Below, piece by piece: positions 8,499-16,907 of a stretch of 64,000 bases of DNA (position 1 is the first letter of the stretch; each line of letters opens with the position of its first letter). The notes under the pieces were generated by a model. The model made no database searches and was not told the origin of the DNA. It saw nothing but the letters and a program-made list of their open reading frames with translations. The position numbers were made by a program, and so were the translations under genes. Source of the stretch: MFD02979-c5 sp963705385 (GTDB taxonomy: Bacteria > Bacteroidota > Bacteroidia > Cytophagales > Amoebophilaceae); assembly GCA_963705385.1 (NCBI GenBank), contig OY970075.1:682001-746000 (forward strand), in the 5' to 3' direction.

Positions 8499-10925
8499 TC
8501 ATGTATTTTCTTCTATCCCTTTGAGCCTTAGCTCCAGGCTATATTCGTCTGGAACAAGGACTTCTCGGGCTTTGCTGCCTTCAAAGTTACCCACGATGCC
8601 AGCAGCTTCAAGCTGGTCAATGAGCCTGCCTGCACGGTTATAACCGAGCTTTAGCTTTCTTTGAATTAAAGAAGTACTGCCTTGCTGGTGGGCTACAACG
8701 ACCCTAGCAGCTTCTTCAAACAGCGGATCTTTTTCTCCTAGTTCTATGTCTTCTCTGTTTTCTAGCTCTTCTTCATAGGCTGGCAATAGATAGGCAGAGG
8801 TATAGCCACGTTGAGCACCTATGTAATCGCAGATACGCTCTACTTCTTCTGTATCCAAGAAGGGACATTGCAGCCGAATAACCTCTGAGTTCATAGAGAG
8901 AAGCATGTCCCCACGTCCTACCAATTGCTCGGCGCCGCCTGTATCCAAAATGGTCCTGGAGTCGATCCGTGAAGATACCTTATAAGAGATCCTTCCTGGG
9001 AAGTTGGCTTTGATGATACCTGTAATGACATTTACAGAGGGCCTCTGGGTAGCTAGCACTAGATGGATGCCAATAGCCCGGGCTAGCTGCGCCAGTCTGG
9101 CAATGGGTGTTTCAATTTCTTTACCAGCTGTCATCATCATGTCTGCAAACTCATCAATGACCAAAACAATGTAAGGTAAGAAACGATGGCCTTTTTCTGG
9201 ATTCAGCCTCCTTCTGATAAACTTATCATTGTATTCTTTGATGTTTCTGACTCCAGCTTCCTTCAGTAACTCGTAACGTTGATCCATTTCCAAGCATAGG
9301 GCGTTGAGGGTGTGAATCACCTTTTTGGTTTCTGTAATAATGGCCTCGTCATCGCCAGGCAACTTAGCTAGGAAGTGGCGCTCCAGTTTGTTGTACAAAG
9401 AAAGCTCTACCTTTTTGGGATCAACCAGTACGAGTTTGAGCTGCGAGGGATGCTTTTTGTATATCAGCGAGGTAAGTACTACGTTGAGACCTACTGATTT
9501 TCCTTGCCCTGTAGCGCCTGCAATCAGCAGGTGGGGCATACGAGCCAAGTCTGCTATAAACACTTCATTGGCAATAGTTCTACCCATTACGATCGGCAAC
9601 TCCATGTTGCTTTTCATAAACTTATCCATTGTTAGCATAGCTTTGAGGGGTACCTGTTTTCGGTTTTTGTTAGGTACTTCAATGCCAATGGTGCCTTTGC
9701 CAGGCATGGGCGCAATGATGCGGACTTTAAGTGCAGACAAGCTCAGTGCAATGTCATCTTCCAAATTTTTGACCTTAGAAATTTTAATGCCTGCATCTGG
9801 TACAATTTCATAAAGCGTAACTGTAGGACCAATAGTTGCTTTGATACTTGAAATGCCGACCTTGAAATTGGTTAGTGTCTCTACAATCTTGTCTTTGTTC
9901 TGGGCTAGCTCTGCTTGGCTTACGGGTACCTCGGTCTGGTCATACTCCTCCAATAGATCAATGGGAGGATACTGATAGTCAGTGAGGTCTAGCTTGGGAT
10001 CGTAGTTTTCTAAATAGCCTGCAAACGGTTCTTGTGACTCACGTTGCGCTACCGTAATAAAAGGAGGTGCCTCAGCCAGGTCTTCCTCTAAGGGTGTTTT
10101 AGTTATTTTTCCCCTTGCAAGCTCAGCTGGACCTGCAATCTCGAGCGGAATATCAGCACGCGCACAAGGAGCATTGTATAAGTTGACTGTATCGCTTACT
10201 TCTTCAGTATCCTCTTCTTGAAAAGAGTTGTGTTGCTCTACTTCAATGGCTTCTTCTAGTAAAGCAGCAGAAGGCTGTTGAGGAGCATCGGTTGGCTTGG
10301 AGCGTTGTGGGAGAGCGGTAATATTAAAAAAGTAAATAAGAAAGATAAGTAGTGAAATGAATAGGAAGATAACCGTACCCCATCCCAAAAGACTATCAAA
10401 CAATATGGCTAACTCAAATCCCACACCGCCTATCAGATCCTCTAAAATCTCTGTTTGGGGACTGATTAGGTCTGCATACCCTAGTGCAGCGCTTAACCAA
10501 AGCATGCTGAAGACCGCTCCTATCGTGGTCTTGTAAAGGCTAACCCCTGGCCAAGGTCTGCCGTAGACCAAGCGGTGCCCCAACAAATAAACAGAGGGCA
10601 GCAACAAAAAGGCAGTAATGCCTAACCATCGGAATACCAAATAATAAGCACTGATAGCACCGACAAGGCCCAACCAGTTGTGAACCGCTTCCCCTGACAC
10701 TTTGATGCCTAGCTCCTGTGCTGATTCTATGACGCTTTGGTCAGCTTTGCCATGAAAGAGGTGCGCCACAAAGGCAGCAAACAGAAACAAGCTAAGTCCT
10801 TGCAGGAAAATTCCCACAGCAATCCTAAGTCGTTTGTCAATAGAAAAGGTGCATGCAGGAAAAAATTTCCTTTTTTTCTTAGCGCTGCTTCCCTTGTCTT
10901 TGTAGGTATTCCGGGGTGTATTCAT
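8499..10925 (-). CDS. ftsK: DNA translocase FtsK/SpoIIIE
   Basis: Moves chromosome termini through the closing septum. 808 residues: about four N-terminal membrane segments in the first 200 residues (for example FLFAAFVAHLF and VIFLFISLLIFLIYFF), an acidic linker, then the motor. Walker A is GATGQGKS near residue 470 and Walker B is IVLVIDEFADMM. The C-terminal winged-helix gamma domain (STSLIQRKLKLGYNRAGRLI), which reads KOPS-type sites, is present. The protein is complete. It heads the ftsK-lolA-DUF2851 cluster. Confidence 0.96.
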   Translation of the reverse strand: MNTPRNTYKDKGSSAKKKRKFFPACTFSIDKRLRIAVGIFLQGLSLFLFAAFVAHLFHGKADQSVIESAQELGIKVSGEAVHNWLGLVGAISAYYLVFRWLGITAFLLLPSVYLLGHRLVYGRPWPGVSLYKTTIGAVFSMLWLSAALGYADLISPQTEILEDLIGGVGFELAILFDSLLGWGTVIFLFISLLIFLIYFFNITALPQRSKPTDAPQQPSAALLEEAIEVEQHNSFQEEDTEEVSDTVNLYNAPCARADIPLEIAGPAELARGKITKTPLEEDLAEAPPFITVAQRESQEPFAGYLENYDPKLDLTDYQYPPIDLLEEYDQTEVPVSQAELAQNKDKIVETLTNFKVGISSIKATIGPTVTLYEIVPDAGIKISKVKNLEDDIALSLSALKVRIIAPMPGKGTIGIEVPNKNRKQVPLKAMLTMDKFMKSNMELPIVMGRTIANEVFIADLARMPHLLIAGATGQGKSVGLNVVLTSLIYKKHPSQLKLVLVDPKKVELSLYNKLERHFLAKLPGDDEAIITETKKVIHTLNALCLEMDQRYELLKEAGVRNIKEYNDKFIRRRLNPEKGHRFLPYIVLVIDEFADMMMTAGKEIETPIARLAQLARAIGIHLVLATQRPSVNVITGIIKANFPGRISYKVSSRIDSRTILDTGGAEQLVGRGDMLLSMNSEVIRLQCPFLDTEEVERICDYIGAQRGYTSAYLLPAYEEELENREDIELGEKDPLFEEAARVVVAHQQGSTSLIQRKLKLGYNRAGRLIDQLEAAGIVGNFEGSKAREVLVPDEYSLELRLKGIEENT

Positions 10926-11170
10926 AATTTGTAAGTTGTAAATGCAAGGCTAAGTGGCATTCACCCTGCTCCAGGCCTTTGAGGGGAGTTATAAAGCAAA
11001 CACTTATTCAGTAACGTTTGCAAAATAGGGAGAACCAGCAAACCTAAACAAGTGAGTATGAATTCCTGCTGTTCACCTAGTCGTAGTCTAGACCGCCTCG
11101 CTGCCAATTGCAAGGCTACGGGGCGTTTCTAAGGGGGCTATAGAGTAGCTCGCCGCCTATTGCAATACCA

Positions 11171-11683
11171 TTAGTAGCTATGTTTTTCATAAGACGGTCT
11201 TACTAGTTCAACCAAATCATAGGCATAAGGGTGCTTTTCATCGGCAGGATGATAGGTGCGCTTTGTCTCATGCCATTCCTTGGGATTAATCACAGGGAAA
11301 AAGGTGTTTCCTTCCAGGGTAGCCTTAATCTCTGTCAAATAAATTTTGTCTGCTAGCCCTATGGTCTCTTGATAAATCTCTCCGCCTCCTGCAATAAACA
11401 CTTCTGTCTCACCAGCTTGCTCAGCTACAGCCAAAGCCACTGCGATGTCGTGTACGGTGGTACATCCTACAGCATGGTGGTTGCGGTTGTGCGTTACGAT
11501 GATGAGCTTTCTGCCAGGCAAGGGCCTGTTGATAGATGCAAAGGTCTTTCTACCCATGATCACATGATGGCCCATGGTCATATGTTTAAAGTGTTGCAGG
11601 TCTTTGGGCATGTGCCAGAGCAGTTGATTGTCTTTGCCAATCACATCGTTCTCAGCCTTAGCAACTATAATGGACTTGATCAT
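11171..11683 (-). CDS. folA: dihydrofolate reductase
   Basis: Reduces dihydrofolate to tetrahydrofolate with NADPH; needed for thymidylate, purines and formyl-Met-tRNA (fmt is also in this window). Typical features: IIVAKAENDVIGKDNQLLWHMPKD, MGRKTFASI, and the IAGGGEIYQ motif of the NADPH site. I chose ATG 11683 (MIKSIIVA), which fits the family N-terminus; an in-frame start 30 bases upstream would add MPSLLFSMHC. About 170 residues, normal. No thyA is adjacent. Confidence 0.95.
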   Translation of the reverse strand: MIKSIIVAKAENDVIGKDNQLLWHMPKDLQHFKHMTMGHHVIMGRKTFASINRPLPGRKLIIVTHNRNHHAVGCTTVHDIAVALAVAEQAGETEVFIAGGGEIYQETIGLADKIYLTEIKATLEGNTFFPVINPKEWHETKRTYHPADEKHPYAYDLVELVRPSYEKHSY

Positions 11684-11835
11684 GCAGTGCATTGAGAATA
11701 ACAAAGATGGCATAGGCTTTTGATGGCTTCACATATCCCCTTAGGTACCCCACCCTACTGACAAAGGGGAGGAGGAGGCGTAAATTATGGGTAACGTGTG
11801 CCAACAGGTAACAGTTTATTGTAGAGAATAGACAA

Positions 11836-13110
11836 TTACCAGCTTACCCAATTAACAAATGTTTCCAAGTGCTTAGCTACCTGCTTGACGAAACCTCCTC
11901 CTAGGGCGCCATCAATTACCCGGTGGTCATAAGAATGCGATAGGTACATTGTGTGACGAATGGCAATGATATCTCCTTGATCAGACGCCACTACCGCAGG
12001 CTTTTTAACAATAGCACCCAAAGCTAGGATAGCCACTTGTGGTTGCATGATAATGGGAGTCCCCATTAGGTTGTGGAAAGAACCTAAATTAGAAACCGTG
12101 TAAGTCGCACCTGCCAGCTCATCAGGTACCAATTGGTGGTTCCGAGCTTTGCGAGTCAAGGTTTGCACCTGGTCAGCTAGTTCCGCCAAGCTGAGTTGAG
12201 CTGCATTTTTGATCACCGGTACAATCAGGTTGCCATCAGGCAGCGCAACGGCCAGGCCAATGTTGATCGCTTTCTTTTTGATAATACGGTCCTCCACTAC
12301 AAAGGCATTGATCATAGGAAAGTCTTGGATAGCCCGCACGATAGCTTGGAGAAAGAGGGAGGTATAGGTGAGTTTGGTATTTGTTTTTTGGTCAAAAGTT
12401 CCTTTGTTCCTATTTCTCCACGCTACCAGTTCGGTCACGTCAGCTTCTACAAAAGAGGTTACGTGCGCGGCAATGTGCTTAGAGGCTACCATGCGCTTAG
12501 CAATCATCTGACGTACCCTATCTAGCTGAATCACCTCATCTTCTGGGGCAATGGCTACATGAGTTGTAGGTGTCATTGGCTGAGCATCAATGCTACCCTT
12601 GAGCCGGTGCTGTAGATAAGCTAATATATCACGTTTCGTCACCCGGTTGCCTTTACCTGTGCCTGGAAGTTGGCTGAGTTCCTGAGGTGGAATATCCTCT
12701 TGTTGCGCTATGTGGCGCACTAGTGGTGAATAAAATCTCCCATCGGCTTGGTTGTAAACATGAGGGTGAATAACAGGGCTTGGCTCCAGGTGGGAAAGCG
12801 CTGCTGTGGTTTTTGGGGGAGCTGCTTTTTCAAGGAGTACTTCTGCATCTTTGGATGTAATTACCGTGTCTGTAGTATTGATGATAGCAATGGGTGCACC
12901 TACTTTTACTACCTCTCCTGTTTGCACCAATATCTTTTGTAGCGTTCCAGCATAAGGAGTAGGTACCTCAGAGTCTACCTTGTCTGTGCCCACCTCCACA
13001 ATGGAGTCTTCTTCTCTAATCATCTCTCCCTCTTCCTTGAGCCATTGGAGAATGGTCGCTTCCATGACACTCTCTCCCATCTTGGGCATAACTATTTTGA
13101 TTGTGGCCAT
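11836..13110 (-). CDS. 2-oxoacid dehydrogenase E2 (dihydrolipoamide acyltransferase)
   Basis: Transfers the acyl group from lipoyl to CoA in a 2-oxoacid dehydrogenase complex. Domains: N-terminal lipoyl domain with the modified Lys44 in EVGTDKVDSEVPTP; peripheral-subunit-binding domain at about 125-165 (YSPLVRHIAQQEDI...GTGKGNRVTKRDILAYL); catalytic domain with SHSYDHRVIDG near the C-terminus (His396, Asp400). 424 residues, one lipoyl domain. Sequence alone does not decide between pyruvate, branched-chain and 2-oxoglutarate specificity. E1 and E3 genes are not adjacent. The start matches the family (MATIKIVMPKMGESV). Confidence 0.93.
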   Translation of the reverse strand: MATIKIVMPKMGESVMEATILQWLKEEGEMIREEDSIVEVGTDKVDSEVPTPYAGTLQKILVQTGEVVKVGAPIAIINTTDTVITSKDAEVLLEKAAPPKTTAALSHLEPSPVIHPHVYNQADGRFYSPLVRHIAQQEDIPPQELSQLPGTGKGNRVTKRDILAYLQHRLKGSIDAQPMTPTTHVAIAPEDEVIQLDRVRQMIAKRMVASKHIAAHVTSFVEADVTELVAWRNRNKGTFDQKTNTKLTYTSLFLQAIVRAIQDFPMINAFVVEDRIIKKKAINIGLAVALPDGNLIVPVIKNAAQLSLAELADQVQTLTRKARNHQLVPDELAGATYTVSNLGSFHNLMGTPIIMQPQVAILALGAIVKKPAVVASDQGDIIAIRHTMYLSHSYDHRVIDGALGGGFVKQVAKHLETFVNWVSW

Positions 13111-13510
13111 CTTACATGCTGAGGGTTGTGCTTCATCAAGCTGTGTTGCTCCTTGCGTCTACTGCTTGGTTAAAGACGGTCTGCAACAAAGGTAGGTGCA
13201 GAAGCTGGAAGTAAGAAATAAGCAAGATTTGCTATAGTACAACAAAATACTAAGGACTCCAGGTTTATGCTACTAAGGCTGCAATGAATACTTGCTGTAG
13301 GCTTGTTTTTAAGGTTTTTCTGAAGGTACTTAAGGAGATTTTTTTCATGGTTTTTTTGTTTTCTATACATAAAGTGGGAAATAAGGATGTGCTAGTGTAT
13401 AAAATACTTGGCGCTGTGAGTAATACATAGTAGACTAAGTAACTCCATTTTCAATACTAGCAAACCTATATTTGCGCAAACACCAGTACAATAATAATAC
13501 AACAACTTCT
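13111..13510. other. 400-base divergent intergenic region
   Basis: Lies between the starts of the E2 gene (minus) and trpS (plus), so it must hold both promoters. A perfect Bacteroidota -7 box, TATATTTG, is at 13467-13474; no good -33 TTG is seen 19-21 bases upstream. No credible coding frame. Confidence 0.5.
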
Positions 13511-14482
13511 ATGGCACGTATACTAACTGGCATCCAAAGTACAGGAAGACCACACTTAGGCAACCTGCTTGGTGTTATGATCCCTGCCATTCATTTGGCC
13601 CACGAGGTCCCTGAAAACGAAGCACTGTTCTTTATTGCTGACTTACACACCTTGATCTCTATCAAAGATCCTGCTCAGAGGAAAGAGTACACCTATGCTA
13701 CTGCAGCAGCCTGGCTGGCTTGTGGGTTAAAGACAGAGAAGACCATTTGCTATAGACAATCCCAGATTCCGGCTGTGTGTGAATTGGCTTGGTACCTAAA
13801 TTGTTTGACACCTTATCCTATGCTTGCTAATGCTCATGCCTTTAAGGACAAAGCAGTGCGCCTTGCCGACGTAAGTGCAGGGCTATTTACCTACCCTGTA
13901 CTCATGGCAGCAGACATTTTGTTGTATAGTGCAGAAGTAGTGCCTGTAGGTCGAGATCAACTTCAACATTTGGAAATTGCCAGAGATATTGCAGCTCACT
14001 TTAACCGTTGTTATGGCGAGACTTTTGTGCTACCAGAAGCACAGCTTAAGGCTAACATTTCAACCATTCCAGGCATTGATGGACAAAAGATGGGTAAATC
14101 TTACAAAAATACCCTTGATATATTTTTGCCAGAGAAGGAGCTAAAAAAGAACATTATGGAGATCAAGACAGACAGCACACCGCTAGAGCAGCCTAAAAAT
14201 CCAGACCAGTGTACGGTGTTTAATTTATACAGCATCTTGGCAGATGAAATGCAGACAGCCACCATGCGGCAAAAATACCAAGCAGGCGGGTATGGCTATG
14301 GCAATGTTAAAAAAGAGCTTTTTGCGCTTATTATGGATCGGTTTGCTACAGAAAGAAACCGTTTTCAGGCATATATGCAAGACTTATCAGCCATTGACCA
14401 GGTGTTATCAGCTGGAGAAGCCAAAGCCAGGGCTATTGCTGCCTCGATGCTCGAAAAAGTCCGCACTAAACTGGGCTATTAG
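13511..14482 (+). CDS. trpS: tryptophanyl-tRNA synthetase
   Basis: Charges tRNA-Trp. Class I features: the HIGH equivalent PHLGN at residues 14-18 after GIQSTGR, and the KMSKS loop present as KMGKS near residue 193 (GIDGQKMGKSYKN). 323 residues, normal. I chose ATG 13511 (MARILTGIQSTG) over an upstream TTG at 13472 because the -7 box TATATTTG (13467-13474) overlaps that TTG, and the family starts at this ATG. fmt follows after 64 bases in the same direction. The Ser-to-Gly change in KMSKS is noted but both lysines are kept. Confidence 0.95.
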   Translation: MARILTGIQSTGRPHLGNLLGVMIPAIHLAHEVPENEALFFIADLHTLISIKDPAQRKEYTYATAAAWLACGLKTEKTICYRQSQIPAVCELAWYLNCLTPYPMLANAHAFKDKAVRLADVSAGLFTYPVLMAADILLYSAEVVPVGRDQLQHLEIARDIAAHFNRCYGETFVLPEAQLKANISTIPGIDGQKMGKSYKNTLDIFLPEKELKKNIMEIKTDSTPLEQPKNPDQCTVFNLYSILADEMQTATMRQKYQAGGYGYGNVKKELFALIMDRFATERNRFQAYMQDLSAIDQVLSAGEAKARAIAASMLEKVRTKLGY

Positions 14483-14546
14483 CACCTCTTTGGTGGGGAA
14501 AAGTACCTACAACCAAATACATTTTGAACCGAATGTTGACCAATTT

Positions 14547-15476
14547 ATGTCTCACATGCGCCTTGTTTTTATGGGAACCCCTGACTTTGCAGTGCCTAGC
14601 CTAGGGCTGCTATTAGCCAGCCAATATGAGGTGGCTGCTGTGATAACCACCCCGGACAAACCCCAAGGCAGAGGTAAAAAAATTACATCCTCTCCTATCA
14701 AACTGGCTGCTCTGGCCCATAAGCTGCCTGTGCTTCAGCCTACCAACTTGCAAGATCCTGCTTTTTTGGCTGCTCTAAGCAACTATCAAGCTGACTTGCA
14801 AGTAGTAGTAGCTTTTAGGATGCTTCCCCGGGCGGTATGGGATATGCCTACTTGGGGAACCTTTAACTTACATGCTTCTTTATTACCCGCCTACCGCGGT
14901 GCAGCTCCTATCAATTGGGCTATCATCAATGGTGAGGAGGAGACAGGCCTAACAACTTTCCTTATAGAAGAAAATATGGATACTGGCCAGGTTATTTTTC
15001 AGGAAAAGGAACCCATCTTTGCCCATGACACAGCTGGCACTTTATATGAGCGCCTTAAGTACAAAGGAGCACAGCTAGTACTCAAGACTGTGAAGGCCAT
15101 AGAAAAAGGTAATCATACTGCAATGCCACAAGTACCCACACAAGCAAGCCTAGGGAAAAAAGCTCCTAAGCTTTACAAAGAAAATTGTCAAATCAATTGG
15201 AACAAGACAGCAACAGCAGTCATCAACTTTATTAGGGGCTTGTCGCCCTATCCAGCTGCTTGGACGACTTTTAATAACCAGACCTATAAAATATTGTCCG
15301 CTGAAATAGCCCCCTCGGTTGGTCTTAGCCTCAATCCTGGTGAATTTCGTTCAGACGGAAAACGCTACCTATGTGTAGGAACACAAACCGACCCTATTGC
15401 TATTCAAGTGCTACAGCCAGCAGGGAAAAAGCCAATGGATGCACAAGCCTTTTTGCGCGGACATCAGCTTGAATAA
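14547..15476 (+). CDS. fmt: methionyl-tRNA formyltransferase
   Basis: Formylates initiator Met-tRNA with 10-formyl-tetrahydrofolate. N-terminal motif VFMGTPDFAVPSL and the catalytic region NLHASLLPAYRGAAPINWAI (Asn/His/Asp set typical of formyltransferases) are clear; the C-terminal OB-like domain begins near KENCQINW. 309 residues, close to the usual 315. ATG 14547 is used; ATG 14556 (MRLVFMGTPDF) is equally possible. The open frame runs further upstream through the 3' end of trpS in another frame, but that extension is not conserved. It lies between trpS and frr. Confidence 0.95.
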   Translation: MSHMRLVFMGTPDFAVPSLGLLLASQYEVAAVITTPDKPQGRGKKITSSPIKLAALAHKLPVLQPTNLQDPAFLAALSNYQADLQVVVAFRMLPRAVWDMPTWGTFNLHASLLPAYRGAAPINWAIINGEEETGLTTFLIEENMDTGQVIFQEKEPIFAHDTAGTLYERLKYKGAQLVLKTVKAIEKGNHTAMPQVPTQASLGKKAPKLYKENCQINWNKTATAVINFIRGLSPYPAAWTTFNNQTYKILSAEIAPSVGLSLNPGEFRSDGKRYLCVGTQTDPIAIQVLQPAGKKPMDAQAFLRGHQLE

Positions 15477-15579
15477 GGCTACGATTTTCTGCACTAGCAA
15501 AGCATACTTTGACTATCTTTATTAGGATTTTATACCCTGTCTTAACTTCGCTCAGGAAATCCCCTAAAATCTAATAACT

Positions 15580-16140
15580 ATGGATGAGCTACAAGAACTG
15601 CTAGAAGGGGCCCAGCAAGCTATGGAAAAAGCTTGTGCACGCCTACAAACAGGGTTTACAAAAATTCGTGCCGGAAGAGCTATGCCTAGCATGCTGGATG
15701 GAATCATGGTAGAACATTATGGTAATATGGCCCCTATCAGTCAAGTGGCCTCTGTGAGTACACCTGATGCCAGGACCCTTACTATCAAGCCTTGGGAAAA
15801 GTCCCTCATTGCCGCTATAGAAAAGGCTCTCTTAGCCAGCAGCTTGGGTTTGACCCCTCAGAATGATGGGGAAGTTGTTCGAATTAATTTTCCACCTTTA
15901 ACCGAGGAGCGAAGAAAAGTACTGGTCAAACAAGTAAAAAGTGAAGCTGAAAATGGGAGGGTGGTAGTGCGCAATGGTAGAAAAGATATCAAGGAAGCCC
16001 TAAAGCAGTTGCAAAAAACAGGCACCTCAGAAGATGAAATCAAAAAAGCTGAAGAAAAGCTTCAAAACTTAACGGATAAGTATGTCAGCAAAATTGATGT
16101 ACTGATGGCCCAAAAAGAAGCTGAAATGATGGAAGTATAG
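15580..16140 (+). CDS. frr: ribosome recycling factor
   Basis: Releases ribosomes from mRNA after termination, with EF-G. 186 residues, normal. The three-helix bundle motifs are clear: TGFTKIRAGRAMPSMLDG, and NFPPLTEERRKVLVKQVKSEAENGRV. C-terminal helix ends VDVLMAQKEAEMMEV-like. It is 103 bases downstream of fmt in the same direction. In many bacteria frr follows pyrH; here it does not. Confidence 0.96.
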   Translation: MDELQELLEGAQQAMEKACARLQTGFTKIRAGRAMPSMLDGIMVEHYGNMAPISQVASVSTPDARTLTIKPWEKSLIAAIEKALLASSLGLTPQNDGEVVRINFPPLTEERRKVLVKQVKSEAENGRVVVRNGRKDIKEALKQLQKTGTSEDEIKKAEEKLQNLTDKYVSKIDVLMAQKEAEMMEV

Positions 16141-16258
16141 GTACCTGAGGTGCACCAGCAGCAACCCTTTTCTTGTAAAGTCTTAACGCAACCATATATA
16201 CCTAAGGACAGCATCCTGTTTGTTCCGTCCTTTTGAGTACCCTTCTGGCAATCTTTTT

Positions 16259-16334
16259 GAGATCGTTACAAAATGGGAGTATCTAGCCCCATAAATAGCT
16301 TGAAAACGTAGATTTTGAGTTTTGCGACGGCCTC
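16259..16334. mobile_element. 76-bp element with imperfect terminal inverted repeats (copy 1)
   Basis: Starts GAGATCGTTACAAAA and ends TTTTGCGACGGCCTC; the ends are imperfect inverted repeats (11 of 15). A second copy of the same 76-base length is at 33135-33210. The sequence between the ends is only partly conserved. It has no coding capacity. It resembles a MITE or the joined ends of a deleted insertion sequence; no target duplication is obvious. Confidence 0.5.
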
Positions 16335-16391
16335 TATTTGTTGCTAAGCCAAGCATTTGAGGAAGAAAGTTAGCTGAATCTGGCCCAACTC

Positions 16392-16775
16392 CTAAAAAAG
16401 TATACCAATGCCTGTCTTGATGATTGGGTAGAAGCTGTTCTTATCAGCATTTAACATAGGGTCTAGCCCTATTCTGTGATCCCATAGCCAACACTCTTCC
16501 TTCCCCAACCTATGAGCATAGCCAGCGTAGGGAAGAAGTATGTATTTGTTGTCGTCCCTTAACCATTGGCTTCCTACAAAAGCCAACCCAGTGAAGAAGA
16601 TGTAGCTTTGGCGCATTCTCTCATTGAAGAACCATTTAAGGTTGATGCCGTGTGTGGCTTAAATACTTTCTATTTGCAATGTTAAACTGCTAGCAGTGCG
16701 TATTGCTACAGTGGCCAATGGGCTGAAAGAAAAGAGTAAAAAACCAATCCTTGCACTTAATAATCTCTTCTTTAT
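16392..16775 (-). pseudogene. broken outer-membrane protein, signal peptide plus C-terminal barrel end
   Basis: One frame reads a signal-like leader (KKRLLSARIGFLLFSFSPLA, from about 16772) and then, after an in-frame TAA at 16659-16661, a segment GINLKWFFNERMRQSYIFF continuing to YPIIKTGIGILF and a stop. The end, with alternating hydrophobic residues and a terminal Phe, is typical of the last strands of an outer-membrane beta-barrel. The leader has no ATG in a proper place and the middle of the protein is missing. I read this as the two ends of a deleted outer-membrane protein gene. The largest uninterrupted frame (16392-16616) could also be annotated as a 74-residue hypothetical protein. 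Confidence 0.5.
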
Positions 16776-16907
16776 CCTTTCAGATAATTTTTGGATAGGG
16801 TTGTTAAAGCAAAAGGGTGGGATTGATAAAAAAGTGTAAGTAAGCAGATCAACTTTTGTGCCTTTTTGCGGTTGTTGCCATGGCAGCTGAGCTTGAGGAA
16901 AGCTTAT

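Noticed and set aside
14244..14546. Upstream extension of fmt overlapping trpS
   Set aside because: It is the 3' end of trpS read in another frame; family members start at the later ATG.
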